NCBI GenBank assembly: GCA_023145975.1
Contig: JAGLCZ010000463.1
Location: 1-16,285 of the forward strand
DNA length: 16,285 nucleotides
Origin: Candidatus Hydrogenedentota bacterium
Lineage (GTDB): Bacteria; Hydrogenedentota; Hydrogenedentia; Hydrogenedentales; CAITNO01
Direction of reading: 5' to 3'
Below are positions 6,432 through 14,424 of this stretch, piece by piece. The position numbers and the translations under genes are program-made. The notes beneath the pieces are model-generated. The model worked only from the letters and a program-made list of their open reading frames with translations, was not told the DNA's origin and ran no database searches. Positions within the stretch are counted from its first letter, which is position 1, and every line of letters begins with the position of its first letter.

Positions 6432-7340
6432 ATGATAACAAAACTTTTTGATATTCAACGTAGAGTTGTTGCCCACAAAACGGTTGAATCATGGGAAACC
6501 ATTCCCCATGCAGGGGCAGTTATAGAACTTGATGTTACTGCAGTAGATAGTTTTATTCAGAAAATGCGAAAACACCCTGATTATTCCGACGTACACCTGA
6601 CAGTAAACTCAGTTATGCTGAAAATCATTGCGGAAAGTATAAAGACCTCTCCCGAGTTAAATGCTCACATTGAATACAACCGCTCGAATAGTGTCGGTTC
6701 AATCCATTTACTTGACACCATTGACATTGCTATTCCCATGATGACCCCTGAAAAGAAAATGATTACCCCGGTACTGCGTGATGTCGCAGGCAAATCTCTG
6801 CATGAAGTGTGCCGTGCTGCAGCGATACTAAAAGAACGCGCACAAAAAACAAATGTTGACTTATTATTGTATGAAGCGAGCCGGGATGATTCCTTAAAAC
6901 GCCTACGCAAAGGGCAAGTGCTTTCTGTATTATGGCGCGTATGGAGCAACCATATTGCGCCAAAGCGAATTGTAATGCCGTCGAAAGCAGAACGTACCGC
7001 CTATTATAAAATACCCGATACAGAACGACTTACCGCTTCCGATCTACTGAATGCAAGTGCTATTGTCAGTAATGTAGGGAGTTTGATGCCAAAACTGAAT
7101 TGTCATGTTGCACTCCTGGAGATTATCGCGCCCGCCATATTGGCTATCGGAATCGCAGCTGCACAGAAGCAACCCGTAGTTGAAACCGATAAAAATGGTG
7201 TAGATCAGGTTATTATTCGTAAGATCATGAAATTCACGGTGTACTTTGATCATCGCGCTCTTGATGGTGCCCATTTCTTTTCTTTTGTGGAACATTTGCA
7301 GGAACTTTGTGCTGCCCCCGAAAAACTGGTGCAGCAATAG
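6432..7340 (+). CDS. Free-standing E2-type acyltransferase domain (2-oxoacid dehydrogenase E2 catalytic family)
   Basis: This 302-residue protein aligns by eye over its whole length with the catalytic domain of dihydrolipoyl acyltransferases (E2, chloramphenicol-acetyltransferase fold). Landmarks are LTVNSVMLKIIAESI (56-70), PELNAHI (74-80), IDIAIPMMTPEKKMITPVLRD (97-117), VSNVGSL (212-218), and the active-site YFDHRALDGAHFF (271-283) with His274 and Asp278 in DHRxxDG. The lipoyl domain and the E1/E3-binding domain are absent, and no E1 or E3 gene is nearby. It also carries an insertion of about 50 residues (160-210) containing WRVWSNHIAPKRIVMPSK. It may therefore be a stand-alone acyltransferase using an acyl-CoA, or act on a lipoyl protein encoded elsewhere. 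The ATG at 6432 has only a weak upstream AGAAAG. The preceding 80 bp hold a small GTGT/ACAC hairpin and no clear promoter. Confidence 0.85.
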   Translation: MITKLFDIQRRVVAHKTVESWETIPHAGAVIELDVTAVDSFIQKMRKHPDYSDVHLTVNSVMLKIIAESIKTSPELNAHIEYNRSNSVGSIHLLDTIDIAIPMMTPEKKMITPVLRDVAGKSLHEVCRAAAILKERAQKTNVDLLLYEASRDDSLKRLRKGQVLSVLWRVWSNHIAPKRIVMPSKAERTAYYKIPDTERLTASDLLNASAIVSNVGSLMPKLNCHVALLEIIAPAILAIGIAAAQKQPVVETDKNGVDQVIIRKIMKFTVYFDHRALDGAHFFSFVEHLQELCAAPEKLVQQ

Positions 7341-7418
7341 ATTTTATTCGTCAGCAACCTTGCAATAAACATATTTCTGGATGTATCCTGTATATACTGA
7401 TTCGGGGCATCAATGGTC

Positions 7419-7423
7419 GGGAG
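7419..7423 (+). promoter_or_regulatory. Ribosome binding site supporting a TTG start for the YggS-type gene
   Basis: GGGAG lies 9 nt upstream of TTG 7433. The only nearby upstream ATG (7413) is out of frame, so the TTG start is the best reading. Further upstream, TTGCAA (7359-7364) and TATCCT (18 nt later) could be a weak promoter, but the match is poor. Confidence 0.5.
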
Positions 7424-7432
7424 TTTTAATCT

Positions 7433-8092
7433 TTGCAGAAAAAAATTGCACATAATCTTTTTGAGATTCGGAATAGGATAGCGGAAGCGGCTAAACGTAC
7501 CCATCGTGATCCGGAATCTGTAACACTTATTGCAGTAACAAAAACCGTTGGTATTGAAGAGATACGTATTCTTTATGACTTGGGAATACGTCACTTTGGT
7601 GAAAACCGGCTCGAGTCGGCAACACCCAAAATTCAATATCTTCCAAAGGATATATGCTGGCACTTTATTGCACCTGTTCAGTCCCGCAAGGCGCGGGATG
7701 TTGTATCCTTATTCCAAATTGCAGATGCACTTGACCGTATTAAGATTGCCCCCGTATTGCAAAGACGTTGTGAAGAGCAGGACTCTACGCTGGAGATACT
7801 GGTTGAAATAAATGTTAGCGGTGAAGCATCAAAGCATGGATTTACCGCCGAAGAATTACCTGATGTACTCCGGCAGGTAAGTTCTCTGGATCGATTACGA
7901 TTGACAGGGCTTATGACAATGGCTCCTTTTGGTGCACCGGAAGATAGTATTCGTGATTATTTTCGCAAGTTGAATACGCTGGCAGATTCCCATACACTTG
8001 CAGAACGCAGTATGGGTATGACAGATGATTTTGAGATAGCAATTGAAGAAGGGGCAACCCAGGTACGAATTGGGCGTGCTTTGTTTGTATAA
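7433..8092 (+). CDS. YggS/PLPBP family pyridoxal-phosphate homeostasis protein
   Basis: This 219-residue protein carries the family marks. AVTKT has Lys37, the expected PLP Schiff-base lysine. Others are FGENR (55-59), WHFIAPVQSRKAR (76-88), VEINVSGEASKHG (124-136), GLMTMAP (159-165) and SMGMTDDFEIAIEEGATQVR (193-212), ending with RIGRALFV. The protein binds PLP in the cytoplasm and helps control vitamin B6 and amino-acid pools; no catalytic reaction is firmly known. Start is TTG at 7433, supported by GGGAG. The usual LQSNK loop reads VQSRK here, within family variation. The gene sits 55 bp before pheS on the same strand, not next to proC or sepF as in many bacteria. It may feed into the same transcript. 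Confidence 0.93.
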   Translation: MQKKIAHNLFEIRNRIAEAAKRTHRDPESVTLIAVTKTVGIEEIRILYDLGIRHFGENRLESATPKIQYLPKDICWHFIAPVQSRKARDVVSLFQIADALDRIKIAPVLQRRCEEQDSTLEILVEINVSGEASKHGFTAEELPDVLRQVSSLDRLRLTGLMTMAPFGAPEDSIRDYFRKLNTLADSHTLAERSMGMTDDFEIAIEEGATQVRIGRALFV

Positions 8093-8106
8093 AAACAACA
8101 ACCTGT

Positions 8107-8126
8107 GCGACGTGCCGGTACGTCGC
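8107..8126 (+). promoter_or_regulatory. GC-rich hairpin in the pheS leader
   Basis: GCGACGT (8107-8113) and ACGTCGC (8120-8126) form a perfect 7-bp stem around the loop GCCGGT, followed by CCTTT, 21 nt before the pheS ATG. It could weakly terminate or pause transcription from the YggS-type gene, or control pheS expression. There is no long U-run, T-box or Phe-rich leader peptide in the 55-bp gap. Confidence 0.4.
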
Positions 8127-8147
8127 CCTTTGGAAGGTAAGGTATAG

Positions 8148-9158
8148 ATGAAAGAACGGTTTGAAACGATACGGGATGAAGCACTTGCCCGAATTGGTGC
8201 CACTACGGATCTAAAGTCCCTGGATGAAGTACGCGTTGCTTATCTGGGTAGAAAAGGCAAGGTTACTGAGATTCTTCGTGGCTTGGGACAGGCCTCCCCG
8301 GAAGAACGCAAAGAAATCGGACAGCGGGCAAACACATTAAAAAAAGAACTGAATGAATGTCTGGATACACGAAAAAATACGCTGGAAGAGCAGGAGAACC
8401 TGGAGAAGGTACAATCAGAAAATATTGATATTTCTCTTCCCGGACGCGGTATACCTCCCGGGCATGTACATGTGATTAACCAAATCTCCGACGAAGTCCT
8501 CGATATATTTTCACAAATGGGTTTTCAGGTGGCAGTAGGTCCCGATGTAGAGACTGAATACTATAATTTTGATGCACTAAACACACCGGATGACCATCCT
8601 GCCCGTGATTCCCACGACACCTTCTTTGTCAAACCAGGCGTCGTACTTCGGACGCAAACCTCGCCTGTACAAATTCGCGTTATGGAACAGACCCCGCCGC
8701 CGGTAGCAGTAGTGGTTCCCGGGCGCGTGTATCGCGTTGATCTGGACGCAACCCATAGCCCTATGTTTGTGCAGATGGAAGGACTTCTTGTGGACAAAAA
8801 CATTACCTTTGCCGATCTCAAAGGTACTTTGATGCATTTCCTCCACACTTTTTTTGGAAAAGATATTCAAGTTCGTTTCCGTCCGCATTTTTTCCCGTTT
8901 ACCGAACCAAGTGCAGAAGTGGATATCTTATGGACTGCACGAGATCGTCATACAGGCGAAATGAAAAGTAAATGGCTGGAAATATTGGGGTGCGGCATGG
9001 TGCATCCTGAAGTTTTCAAACGTGTCTCTTATGATTATGAGTCCTATTCGGGCTATGCCTTTGGGCTGGGTATTGACCGCATTGCCATGGTGCGCCATGC
9101 GGTAAGCAGTATTACCCATCTCTACGACAACGACCTGCGATTCCTGGAGCAATTTTAA
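8148..9158 (+). CDS. pheS: Phenylalanine--tRNA ligase alpha subunit
   Basis: This 336-residue catalytic subunit attaches phenylalanine to tRNA-Phe as an alpha2-beta2 complex with PheT. The N-terminal 90 residues form the expected charged coiled coil for tRNA contact. Class II motifs follow: motif 1 region VAVGPDVETEYYNFDALN (128-145), motif 2 LRTQTSPVQIRVM (167-179), VYRVDLDATHSPMFVQMEGL (194-213), FRPHFFPFTEPSAEVD (244-259), GCGMVHPEVF (281-290) and motif 3 YAFGLGIDRIAMV (303-315). Length is typical. Ala304 in AFGLG is the small residue normally found in the Phe pocket. An AAGG-rich site precedes the ATG. The stop is followed by a single nucleotide and then pheT. Confidence 0.98.
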   Translation: MKERFETIRDEALARIGATTDLKSLDEVRVAYLGRKGKVTEILRGLGQASPEERKEIGQRANTLKKELNECLDTRKNTLEEQENLEKVQSENIDISLPGRGIPPGHVHVINQISDEVLDIFSQMGFQVAVGPDVETEYYNFDALNTPDDHPARDSHDTFFVKPGVVLRTQTSPVQIRVMEQTPPPVAVVVPGRVYRVDLDATHSPMFVQMEGLLVDKNITFADLKGTLMHFLHTFFGKDIQVRFRPHFFPFTEPSAEVDILWTARDRHTGEMKSKWLEILGCGMVHPEVFKRVSYDYESYSGYAFGLGIDRIAMVRHAVSSITHLYDNDLRFLEQF

Positions 9159-9159
9159 T

Positions 9160-11553
9160 ATGCAGATATCATTTAACTGGTTAAAAGAGTTTATCGCCCT
9201 TGAAGTAACTGCCCATGAATTGGCAGAGCGTATGACCATGCTCGGTCTTGAAATTGAAGCAATTACAGAACCGGGCAAAGAAATAAGTGAAGTTTATGTG
9301 GGGCAGATTATCGATATCCAACCCCATCCGGATGCGGATAAACTGGTAATATGCAAGACCGATGTCGGTGACTCAGAACCCTTACAGATTGTATGCGGTG
9401 CGACGAATATGAAGGTAGGCGATAAAATACCGACTGCCGTAAAAGGCGCAACCCTGCCCGGTGGTTTTACCATTGGGAAACGGAAAATGCGCGGCGTGGA
9501 ATCGTGCGGTATGATGTGCTCCACCCGTGAATTGAATTTAGGGGAAGACCACAGCGGGCTGATGATTCTGCCGCAGGATACTCCGCTGGGTGCGGATATC
9601 CGAAAACTGCTGGGGCTTGATGATATTGTATTTGAAATTGAAGTAACGCCAAACCGTGGGGATTGGGCGAGTATGATTGGCGTAGCACGGGAACTGGCAG
9701 CCTTTTATGGACTTGAACTGCAATTGCCGAAGGTTGAAATCAATGAGTCCGGAGAAGAAGCAGGTTCATGCGCTTCTGTTTCCATAGAGGAAGAAAACTT
9801 ATGCCCGCGTTATGCAGGACGAATCCTCCGCAACGTTACGGTAAAACCATCCCCTCCCTGGCTATGTGCACGGCTTATGGCGGCAGGACAACGCCCAATC
9901 AATAATATTGTGGATATTACCAACTATATTTTGCTGGAAACAGGGCATCCCCTTCACGCCTTTGACTATGAAAAATTAGCAGAAAATCGTATTGTTGTAC
10001 GGCGGGCACAGCAAGGTGAGTCCATTACAACCCTGGATGGTGAATCCCGTAAGCTGACAGAAGATATGCTTGTCATTGCTGATGCAAAGCAAGCTCAAGC
10101 TGTTGCAGGCGTTATGGGGGGAGCTGATAGTGAAGTTGATACACAAACAAAAGATATATTGCTGGAAAGTGCTTATTTTAATCCACGTTCCGTACGGGCA
10201 ACCGCCCGCGGTCTGGGACTGGTAACAGAAGCGGCACAACATTTTCAGCGTGGTGCTGATCCTGAAATCGTGGTGTATGCCATAAACCGTGCTGCCACGC
10301 TGATGCAGGAACTTGCCGATGCTGAAGTTGCCCCCGGCATCCTGGATGAATATCCCAAGCGTCAGGAAGGAAAGGAAATAAAGCTGCGCTATGCCCGATC
10401 CACTCAATTGCTGGGCGTGGATATTGAGCCGAAAAAGCAACAGACCATCCTTTCAGATTTGGGCTTTGTCAGTCAACAGTCCGAAGAGGACTTCTGCGTT
10501 GTGCTCACTCCCTCCTGGCGACATGATGTAAATCATGAAACGGACCTTATCGAAGAAGTGGCACGTCATTACGGCTATGATGATATCCCCACAACCATGC
10601 CGCCTATTCGACAGTCCGACCGGGTATTTGCTCCTGTTGAAAAGAAAATCCGTGCCTTACGGCGTTTCCTGGCGGCACAGGGGTTAACAGAAATTGTAAA
10701 CTGGTCTTTCGGAAACGGGGAAAATGAGAAGAAGTCAGGAATGACAGACCAGACCGAACATATGGTCATGCTGCAAAATCCGTTATCGGAAAATTATCCG
10801 GGAATGCGCACCACCCTGTTACCCGGATTATACGCAACAGCATCGTACAATCATAAACGCGGTGCACGCAGTATTCAACTGTTTGAGATGGGTCCTGTAT
10901 ATCATGCTGTTGATGAGAAAGAATTACCTGAAGAACCTTTTTATCTTGGAATTGTTCTCAGCGGTATTGCGCCTGAACACTGGAGTGAAGCTGAGCGCCC
11001 CGTAGATTTCCACGATATTAAGGGATTCATGGATACCGTACTAGGTCATCTGGGATACGCTGTCACTTTAAAGCAACTGTCCAATTCTGCTTTTCAAGAG
11101 GGACAAGGTGCAATTGTAAAGATTAAAAAACGGCAGATTGGATACATAGGTAAAACAGCACTTGCCGCAGCAAAATCTTATGATCTGCCGGAAAGTGTCT
11201 TTGTACTTGAATTAAATCTCAGCAAACTTTTTGAACGGCCTATGCCCCCTGCACAATTTAAGGATATTCCGCAATTCCCGGCATCGCTTCGTGATTTAGC
11301 GGTGGTGGTAGATCTTTCTATATCAGCGGCTGAACTGACAAGCGTTATTAAAAATGCCGGCGGCCCGCTGCTTAAAAGTATCGATGTATTTGATGTGTAT
11401 CGCGGCAACCCCCTTCCAGAGAATAAAAAGAGTATCGCCTTTAATCTTGTTTTTCAGTCGCCTGACCGGACTTTAAAGGATAAAGATACCCAGAAGGCCA
11501 TTGAGAAAATAATTAAGAAATTGCAGCAGCAGCATGGGGCAGAACTACGGTGA
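9160..11553 (+). CDS. pheT: Phenylalanine--tRNA ligase beta subunit
   Basis: This is a full-length 797-residue beta subunit. It has an EMAP-type tRNA-binding OB domain (about 45-150; PHPDADKLVICK at 55-66, GMMCSTREL at 117-125). Next is the B3/B4 editing domain (about 215-385; NNIVDITNYILLETGHPLHA at 238-257), then B5 (about 395-475), a degenerate class II core (about 495-690), and a C-terminal FDX-ACB anticodon-binding domain (about 704-797; RDLAVVVD at 711-718). His256 of HAFD and Glu316 of LLES appear to match residues implicated in editing mis-charged tyrosine. The usual ASxRFERG motif reads AAQHFQRG (358-365), a noticeable variation. The gene starts 1 nt after the pheS stop, with GGAG inside the pheS 3' end. 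Its stop overlaps the next start (GTGA). Confidence 0.98.
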   Translation: MQISFNWLKEFIALEVTAHELAERMTMLGLEIEAITEPGKEISEVYVGQIIDIQPHPDADKLVICKTDVGDSEPLQIVCGATNMKVGDKIPTAVKGATLPGGFTIGKRKMRGVESCGMMCSTRELNLGEDHSGLMILPQDTPLGADIRKLLGLDDIVFEIEVTPNRGDWASMIGVARELAAFYGLELQLPKVEINESGEEAGSCASVSIEEENLCPRYAGRILRNVTVKPSPPWLCARLMAAGQRPINNIVDITNYILLETGHPLHAFDYEKLAENRIVVRRAQQGESITTLDGESRKLTEDMLVIADAKQAQAVAGVMGGADSEVDTQTKDILLESAYFNPRSVRATARGLGLVTEAAQHFQRGADPEIVVYAINRAATLMQELADAEVAPGILDEYPKRQEGKEIKLRYARSTQLLGVDIEPKKQQTILSDLGFVSQQSEEDFCVVLTPSWRHDVNHETDLIEEVARHYGYDDIPTTMPPIRQSDRVFAPVEKKIRALRRFLAAQGLTEIVNWSFGNGENEKKSGMTDQTEHMVMLQNPLSENYPGMRTTLLPGLYATASYNHKRGARSIQLFEMGPVYHAVDEKELPEEPFYLGIVLSGIAPEHWSEAERPVDFHDIKGFMDTVLGHLGYAVTLKQLSNSAFQEGQGAIVKIKKRQIGYIGKTALAAAKSYDLPESVFVLELNLSKLFERPMPPAQFKDIPQFPASLRDLAVVVDLSISAAELTSVIKNAGGPLLKSIDVFDVYRGNPLPENKKSIAFNLVFQSPDRTLKDKDTQKAIEKIIKKLQQQHGAELR

Positions 11554-11846
11554 ACCCTTTTGTTAAGACGCACATAGACCAGATGAATACACTGGTCACC
11601 GGTTTGTCGGAAACGCTGGAGGAATATGAACGGCAGCTGGAACAGGCGCAGCAGGCAAAAGAAATACAACTGCAAAAATACTGGAGCACGGTCAGGGAAA
11701 TGAATGCGCTTCAGGAAACATTGGATAAGATGCCCTCTCTTGATATTGAGAATAAGAAACTCATGGAAAAAAATAAGCAATCCATGGAACATGCAAAGCG
11801 CATACTGGAATATGCAAAAGCGCTTTCAGGAGTTATCCAGGAATGA
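11550..11846 (+). CDS. Small coiled-coil protein, possible ZapB-like division factor
   Basis: This 98-residue protein starts with GTG overlapping the pheT stop (GTGA, 11550-11553). It ends in an ATGA overlap with the ZapA-like gene (11843-11846). The sequence is almost wholly charged and helical with heptad-like Leu/Met spacing, for example LSETLEEYERQLEQAQQ (19-35) and IENKKLMEKN (66-75), so a coiled coil is likely. It has no signal peptide or membrane segment. I do not recognise a named family. In several bacteria a short coiled-coil gene sits beside zapA, and ZapB is a small coiled-coil partner of ZapA. A division-related partner role is therefore a reasonable inference from position and shape, not from homology. 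The double overlap implies translation coupled to both neighbours. Confidence 0.75.
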   Translation: MNPFVKTHIDQMNTLVTGLSETLEEYERQLEQAQQAKEIQLQKYWSTVREMNALQETLDKMPSLDIENKKLMEKNKQSMEHAKRILEYAKALSGVIQE

Positions 11847-12166
11847 TTACAGACCAACGATGCCGCCTGAAGATTGCCCGAATCGATATCGATGTCCCTA
11901 TCTACAAAGATGTGGAAACGACCCGCGCCATAGCCCGGGAGGTTGATGAACGTATCAAAAAGGTTGAAAAAGAAACAGAGATTATAGACACCCAGAAAAA
12001 TGCAGTTATAGCAGCCTTTGATTGCCTGGTGGAAATGCGTACCCTGATTACAGAACACGAAGAAGATATTCAGGAACTTGCCAAATCGCTGGAACGACTC
12101 ACCTCCCAAATGAAATCGTTGGAAAAACGATTCCACCTCACCCCGTTACCCCGTGATGATGAGTAA
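11843..12166 (+). CDS. zapA: ZapA-like cell division protein
   Basis: This 107-residue protein follows the ZapA plan. A short beta-rich N-terminus (RLKIARIDIDVPIYKDVE, 8-25) leads into a helix with the AREVDERIKKVEKE pattern (31-44). DTQKNAVIAAFDCLVEM (49-65) corresponds to the conserved Tx(K/R)xAxxAAL-type segment, and a long C-terminal coiled coil follows (70-97). ZapA binds FtsZ and bundles its protofilaments at mid-cell, forming tetramers through the coiled coil. Linkage to pheT is common for zapA and supports the call. Translation is probably coupled to the small coiled-coil gene through ATGA. The stop lies 2 bp from the convergent recD2 stop, leaving no room for a separate terminator. 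Confidence 0.8.
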   Translation: MITDQRCRLKIARIDIDVPIYKDVETTRAIAREVDERIKKVEKETEIIDTQKNAVIAAFDCLVEMRTLITEHEEDIQELAKSLERLTSQMKSLEKRFHLTPLPRDDE

Positions 12167-12168
12167 CC

Positions 12169-14424
12169 CTATAATTTCTGTGCAGTATGACCCATGGCGT
12201 TCCGAAGCCGATCCGCCAGCCGGGTATTGCGTTCCATAATTTTGCTGTTATGTACTGCCATCGATACTGCTTTAGACGTTCCCACAATAACCACAATCTT
12301 TTTTGCGCGTGTAATGGCAGTGTACAGCACATTTCTCTGCAGCATCATATAGTGCTGCGGCAGGAAGGAAAGTACTACGGCAGGGTATTCGCTGCCCTGT
12401 GATTTATGAACGGTGGCACAATAGGCTAACGTAAGATCATCCGTCTCATCAAGTGAGTAGATCACACGCTTTTCATCTTCGAAACGCACCTCTATTTCGG
12501 CTGCATCCTCATCAATCAACATGACAATACCCATGTCGCCATTATATACATCCAGTTCATAGTTATTTCTTGTTTGCATTACCTTGTCCCCCACTCCGAA
12601 AAGACGGCGGGGTATGGGTGTTCCGCTGGAGTTAACTGCAGCCTTCAGTGCCTGATTGATGTTCTCCACCCCTGCCTGACCGCGACGCATAGGTGCCAGC
12701 GCCTGAATATCCCGTAAAACGTGGAGGTCAAAACGATTGGGCAAACGTTTCGCTATCACCTCCACAATGGTTTCCAATGCCTTTTCTGATTCACTACGCT
12801 CTATGAGAAAAAAATCGGATTCATTGAAAACGGGCATCTCGCCGCGATTGATACGATGCGCGTTGGTGATGATACCACTCTGCATTGCCTGCCGAAAAAC
12901 GGTCTGTAAACGTACTATGGGAACAACACCGGAAGCAATAATATCAAGCAGTACATTACCGGGACCCACCGAGGGCAACTGGTCAATATCCCCGACAAGT
13001 ATTACCCGCGTTCCCGGTTCCAGGGCTCTGAATAACGCATGTGCCAACTGGGTGTCCAGCATACTTCCCTCATCCAACACCAGCAGATCTGTTTTTATTG
13101 GATTGTTTTCGTTGCGTTGGAAAGCACCTGTTTTAGGACTAAACTCCAACAGACGGTGTATCGTATAGGCATCATTTCCAGTAGCAGCTTCCATACGTTT
13201 AACAGCACGACCGGTAGGCGCCGTCAATAGAAAGGACAATCCTTTTTTTTCGAGTATAGAAAGCAGACTGTTGATGACTGTGGTTTTTCCTGTCCCGGGT
13301 CCCCCTGTAATTACCATCATTTTTGCATTAACACCAACACGTATCGCCTGTCCCTGTTCCGGGGAAAGATCAAGACCAACACGTTTTTCAACCCATTTCA
13401 AAGCATTTTCAATCTGGATGGGTACCTGCTCCAGGGGAGCGCGAACCAAGCGTTTTATACTCGCTGCACATCCTTTTTCTGCAGCGTACATCGCCGGAAG
13501 ATACCAACAGTCTTCCTCAACGCGCAATTCCTCATGAACAACCATATTCGCGAAAAGATCAGTAAAACGATCCGCCGTAATACCCAACAGCACAGATGCG
13601 CCATCCCGTAATTCGTCGCCACTGTAGTACATGTGCCCCTGAGAAGATGCCTTGTCCAGAACATGAAGCACACCTGCTTTAAGACGTGCAACGGCATCAT
13701 GGGCAATGCCCAGTTCACGGGCAATACGATCTGCGCTTAGAAAACCGATACCGGAAATATCGCGTGCCAAAACGTAGGGATTGGCACGCAGCTGGGCAAC
13801 TGCCGCATCGCCATATTGTTTGTATATTCGCACCGATTGAGCAGGACTAACGCCATGGCTTTGAAGAAACAACATGATGGATTGTATGTTTCTATGGCTG
13901 CTCCATGACTCTCTAATTGCCGATGCACGTTTTTTTCCAATCCCCGGGATACCTCGTAAACGTTCGGGATTTTCGTCTATTATTTTTAGGGTTTCGACGC
14001 CAAATGCATGTACAAGACGTTTGGCGTAAGTAGCGCCGATACCGGGAATGATTCCTGATCCGAGATACTTTTCAATGCCGGCTGCAGAGTTGGGAAGCAC
14101 CGTTTTACAGGCAGTAACGCGAAACTGTTGTCCAAATTTTCTATCTTCCACCCAGGAACCGCTAAGGTGTACGGTCTCCCCGGGAGAGATTGCCATGAGG
14201 TTGCCGACAAAAGTGACCAGCGGTTCCTGCTCTGAAACATTAAGGCGGGCAACAAAGAAACCGTTCTCCGGGTTTTCATATACAATTCGGTCCACAACGC
14301 CTTCAATGGAAGAAGAGTCGTGGGCAGGGCGGTAGGTATCGGCTGGTGATTCCTGAATGTTGTCCGCCTGTACAAAATCTTCCCCTTCATCGGAAATAGT
14401 ATTCATATCATCCCTAGGTATCAT
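12169..14424 (-). CDS. recD2: RecD2-type ATP-dependent DNA helicase
   Basis: This 751-residue SF1B 5'-3' helicase is of the RecD2 type, found in bacteria usually lacking RecBC, with roles in DNA repair and replication-fork maintenance. After a variable acidic N-terminus (1-38) comes an OB-like region (40-110). Helix-hairpin-helix segments follow (SGIIPGIGATYAKRL, 123-137; GIPGIGKKRASAI, 158-170), then the motor. Walker A is GGPGTGKT (374-381) and motif Ia is TAPTGRA (401-407). The Walker B region is LDEGSMLD (450-457), with Gly where Ala is usual. Motif III is VGDIDQLPSVGPG (477-489), the motif IV region is VFRQ (509-512), and late motifs are TVHKSQGSEY (671-680) and YTAITRAKK (701-709). ATG 14424 overlaps the SDR stop (ATGA). 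An in-frame ATG at 14406 also has AGGG 5 nt upstream and could be the true start. Confidence 0.95.
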   Translation of the reverse strand: MIPRDDMNTISDEGEDFVQADNIQESPADTYRPAHDSSSIEGVVDRIVYENPENGFFVARLNVSEQEPLVTFVGNLMAISPGETVHLSGSWVEDRKFGQQFRVTACKTVLPNSAAGIEKYLGSGIIPGIGATYAKRLVHAFGVETLKIIDENPERLRGIPGIGKKRASAIRESWSSHRNIQSIMLFLQSHGVSPAQSVRIYKQYGDAAVAQLRANPYVLARDISGIGFLSADRIARELGIAHDAVARLKAGVLHVLDKASSQGHMYYSGDELRDGASVLLGITADRFTDLFANMVVHEELRVEEDCWYLPAMYAAEKGCAASIKRLVRAPLEQVPIQIENALKWVEKRVGLDLSPEQGQAIRVGVNAKMMVITGGPGTGKTTVINSLLSILEKKGLSFLLTAPTGRAVKRMEAATGNDAYTIHRLLEFSPKTGAFQRNENNPIKTDLLVLDEGSMLDTQLAHALFRALEPGTRVILVGDIDQLPSVGPGNVLLDIIASGVVPIVRLQTVFRQAMQSGIITNAHRINRGEMPVFNESDFFLIERSESEKALETIVEVIAKRLPNRFDLHVLRDIQALAPMRRGQAGVENINQALKAAVNSSGTPIPRRLFGVGDKVMQTRNNYELDVYNGDMGIVMLIDEDAAEIEVRFEDEKRVIYSLDETDDLTLAYCATVHKSQGSEYPAVVLSFLPQHYMMLQRNVLYTAITRAKKIVVIVGTSKAVSMAVHNSKIMERNTRLADRLRNAMGHTAQKL

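Noticed and set aside
7250..7663. 137-codon minus-strand open frame across the E2-type/YggS-type junction
   Set aside because: It overlaps two conserved genes, including the E2 active site and the YggS lysine region, and is Cys/Phe/Tyr-rich without motif structure.
9976..10440. 154-codon minus-strand open frame inside pheT
   Set aside because: It lies entirely within a well-conserved pheT coding region and has no recognisable features.
11711..12136. 141-codon minus-strand open frame opposite the coiled-coil and ZapA-like genes
   Set aside because: Its Phe-rich translation is what an antisense reading of Glu/Lys-rich helices gives, and the sense genes are coupled and in synteny.
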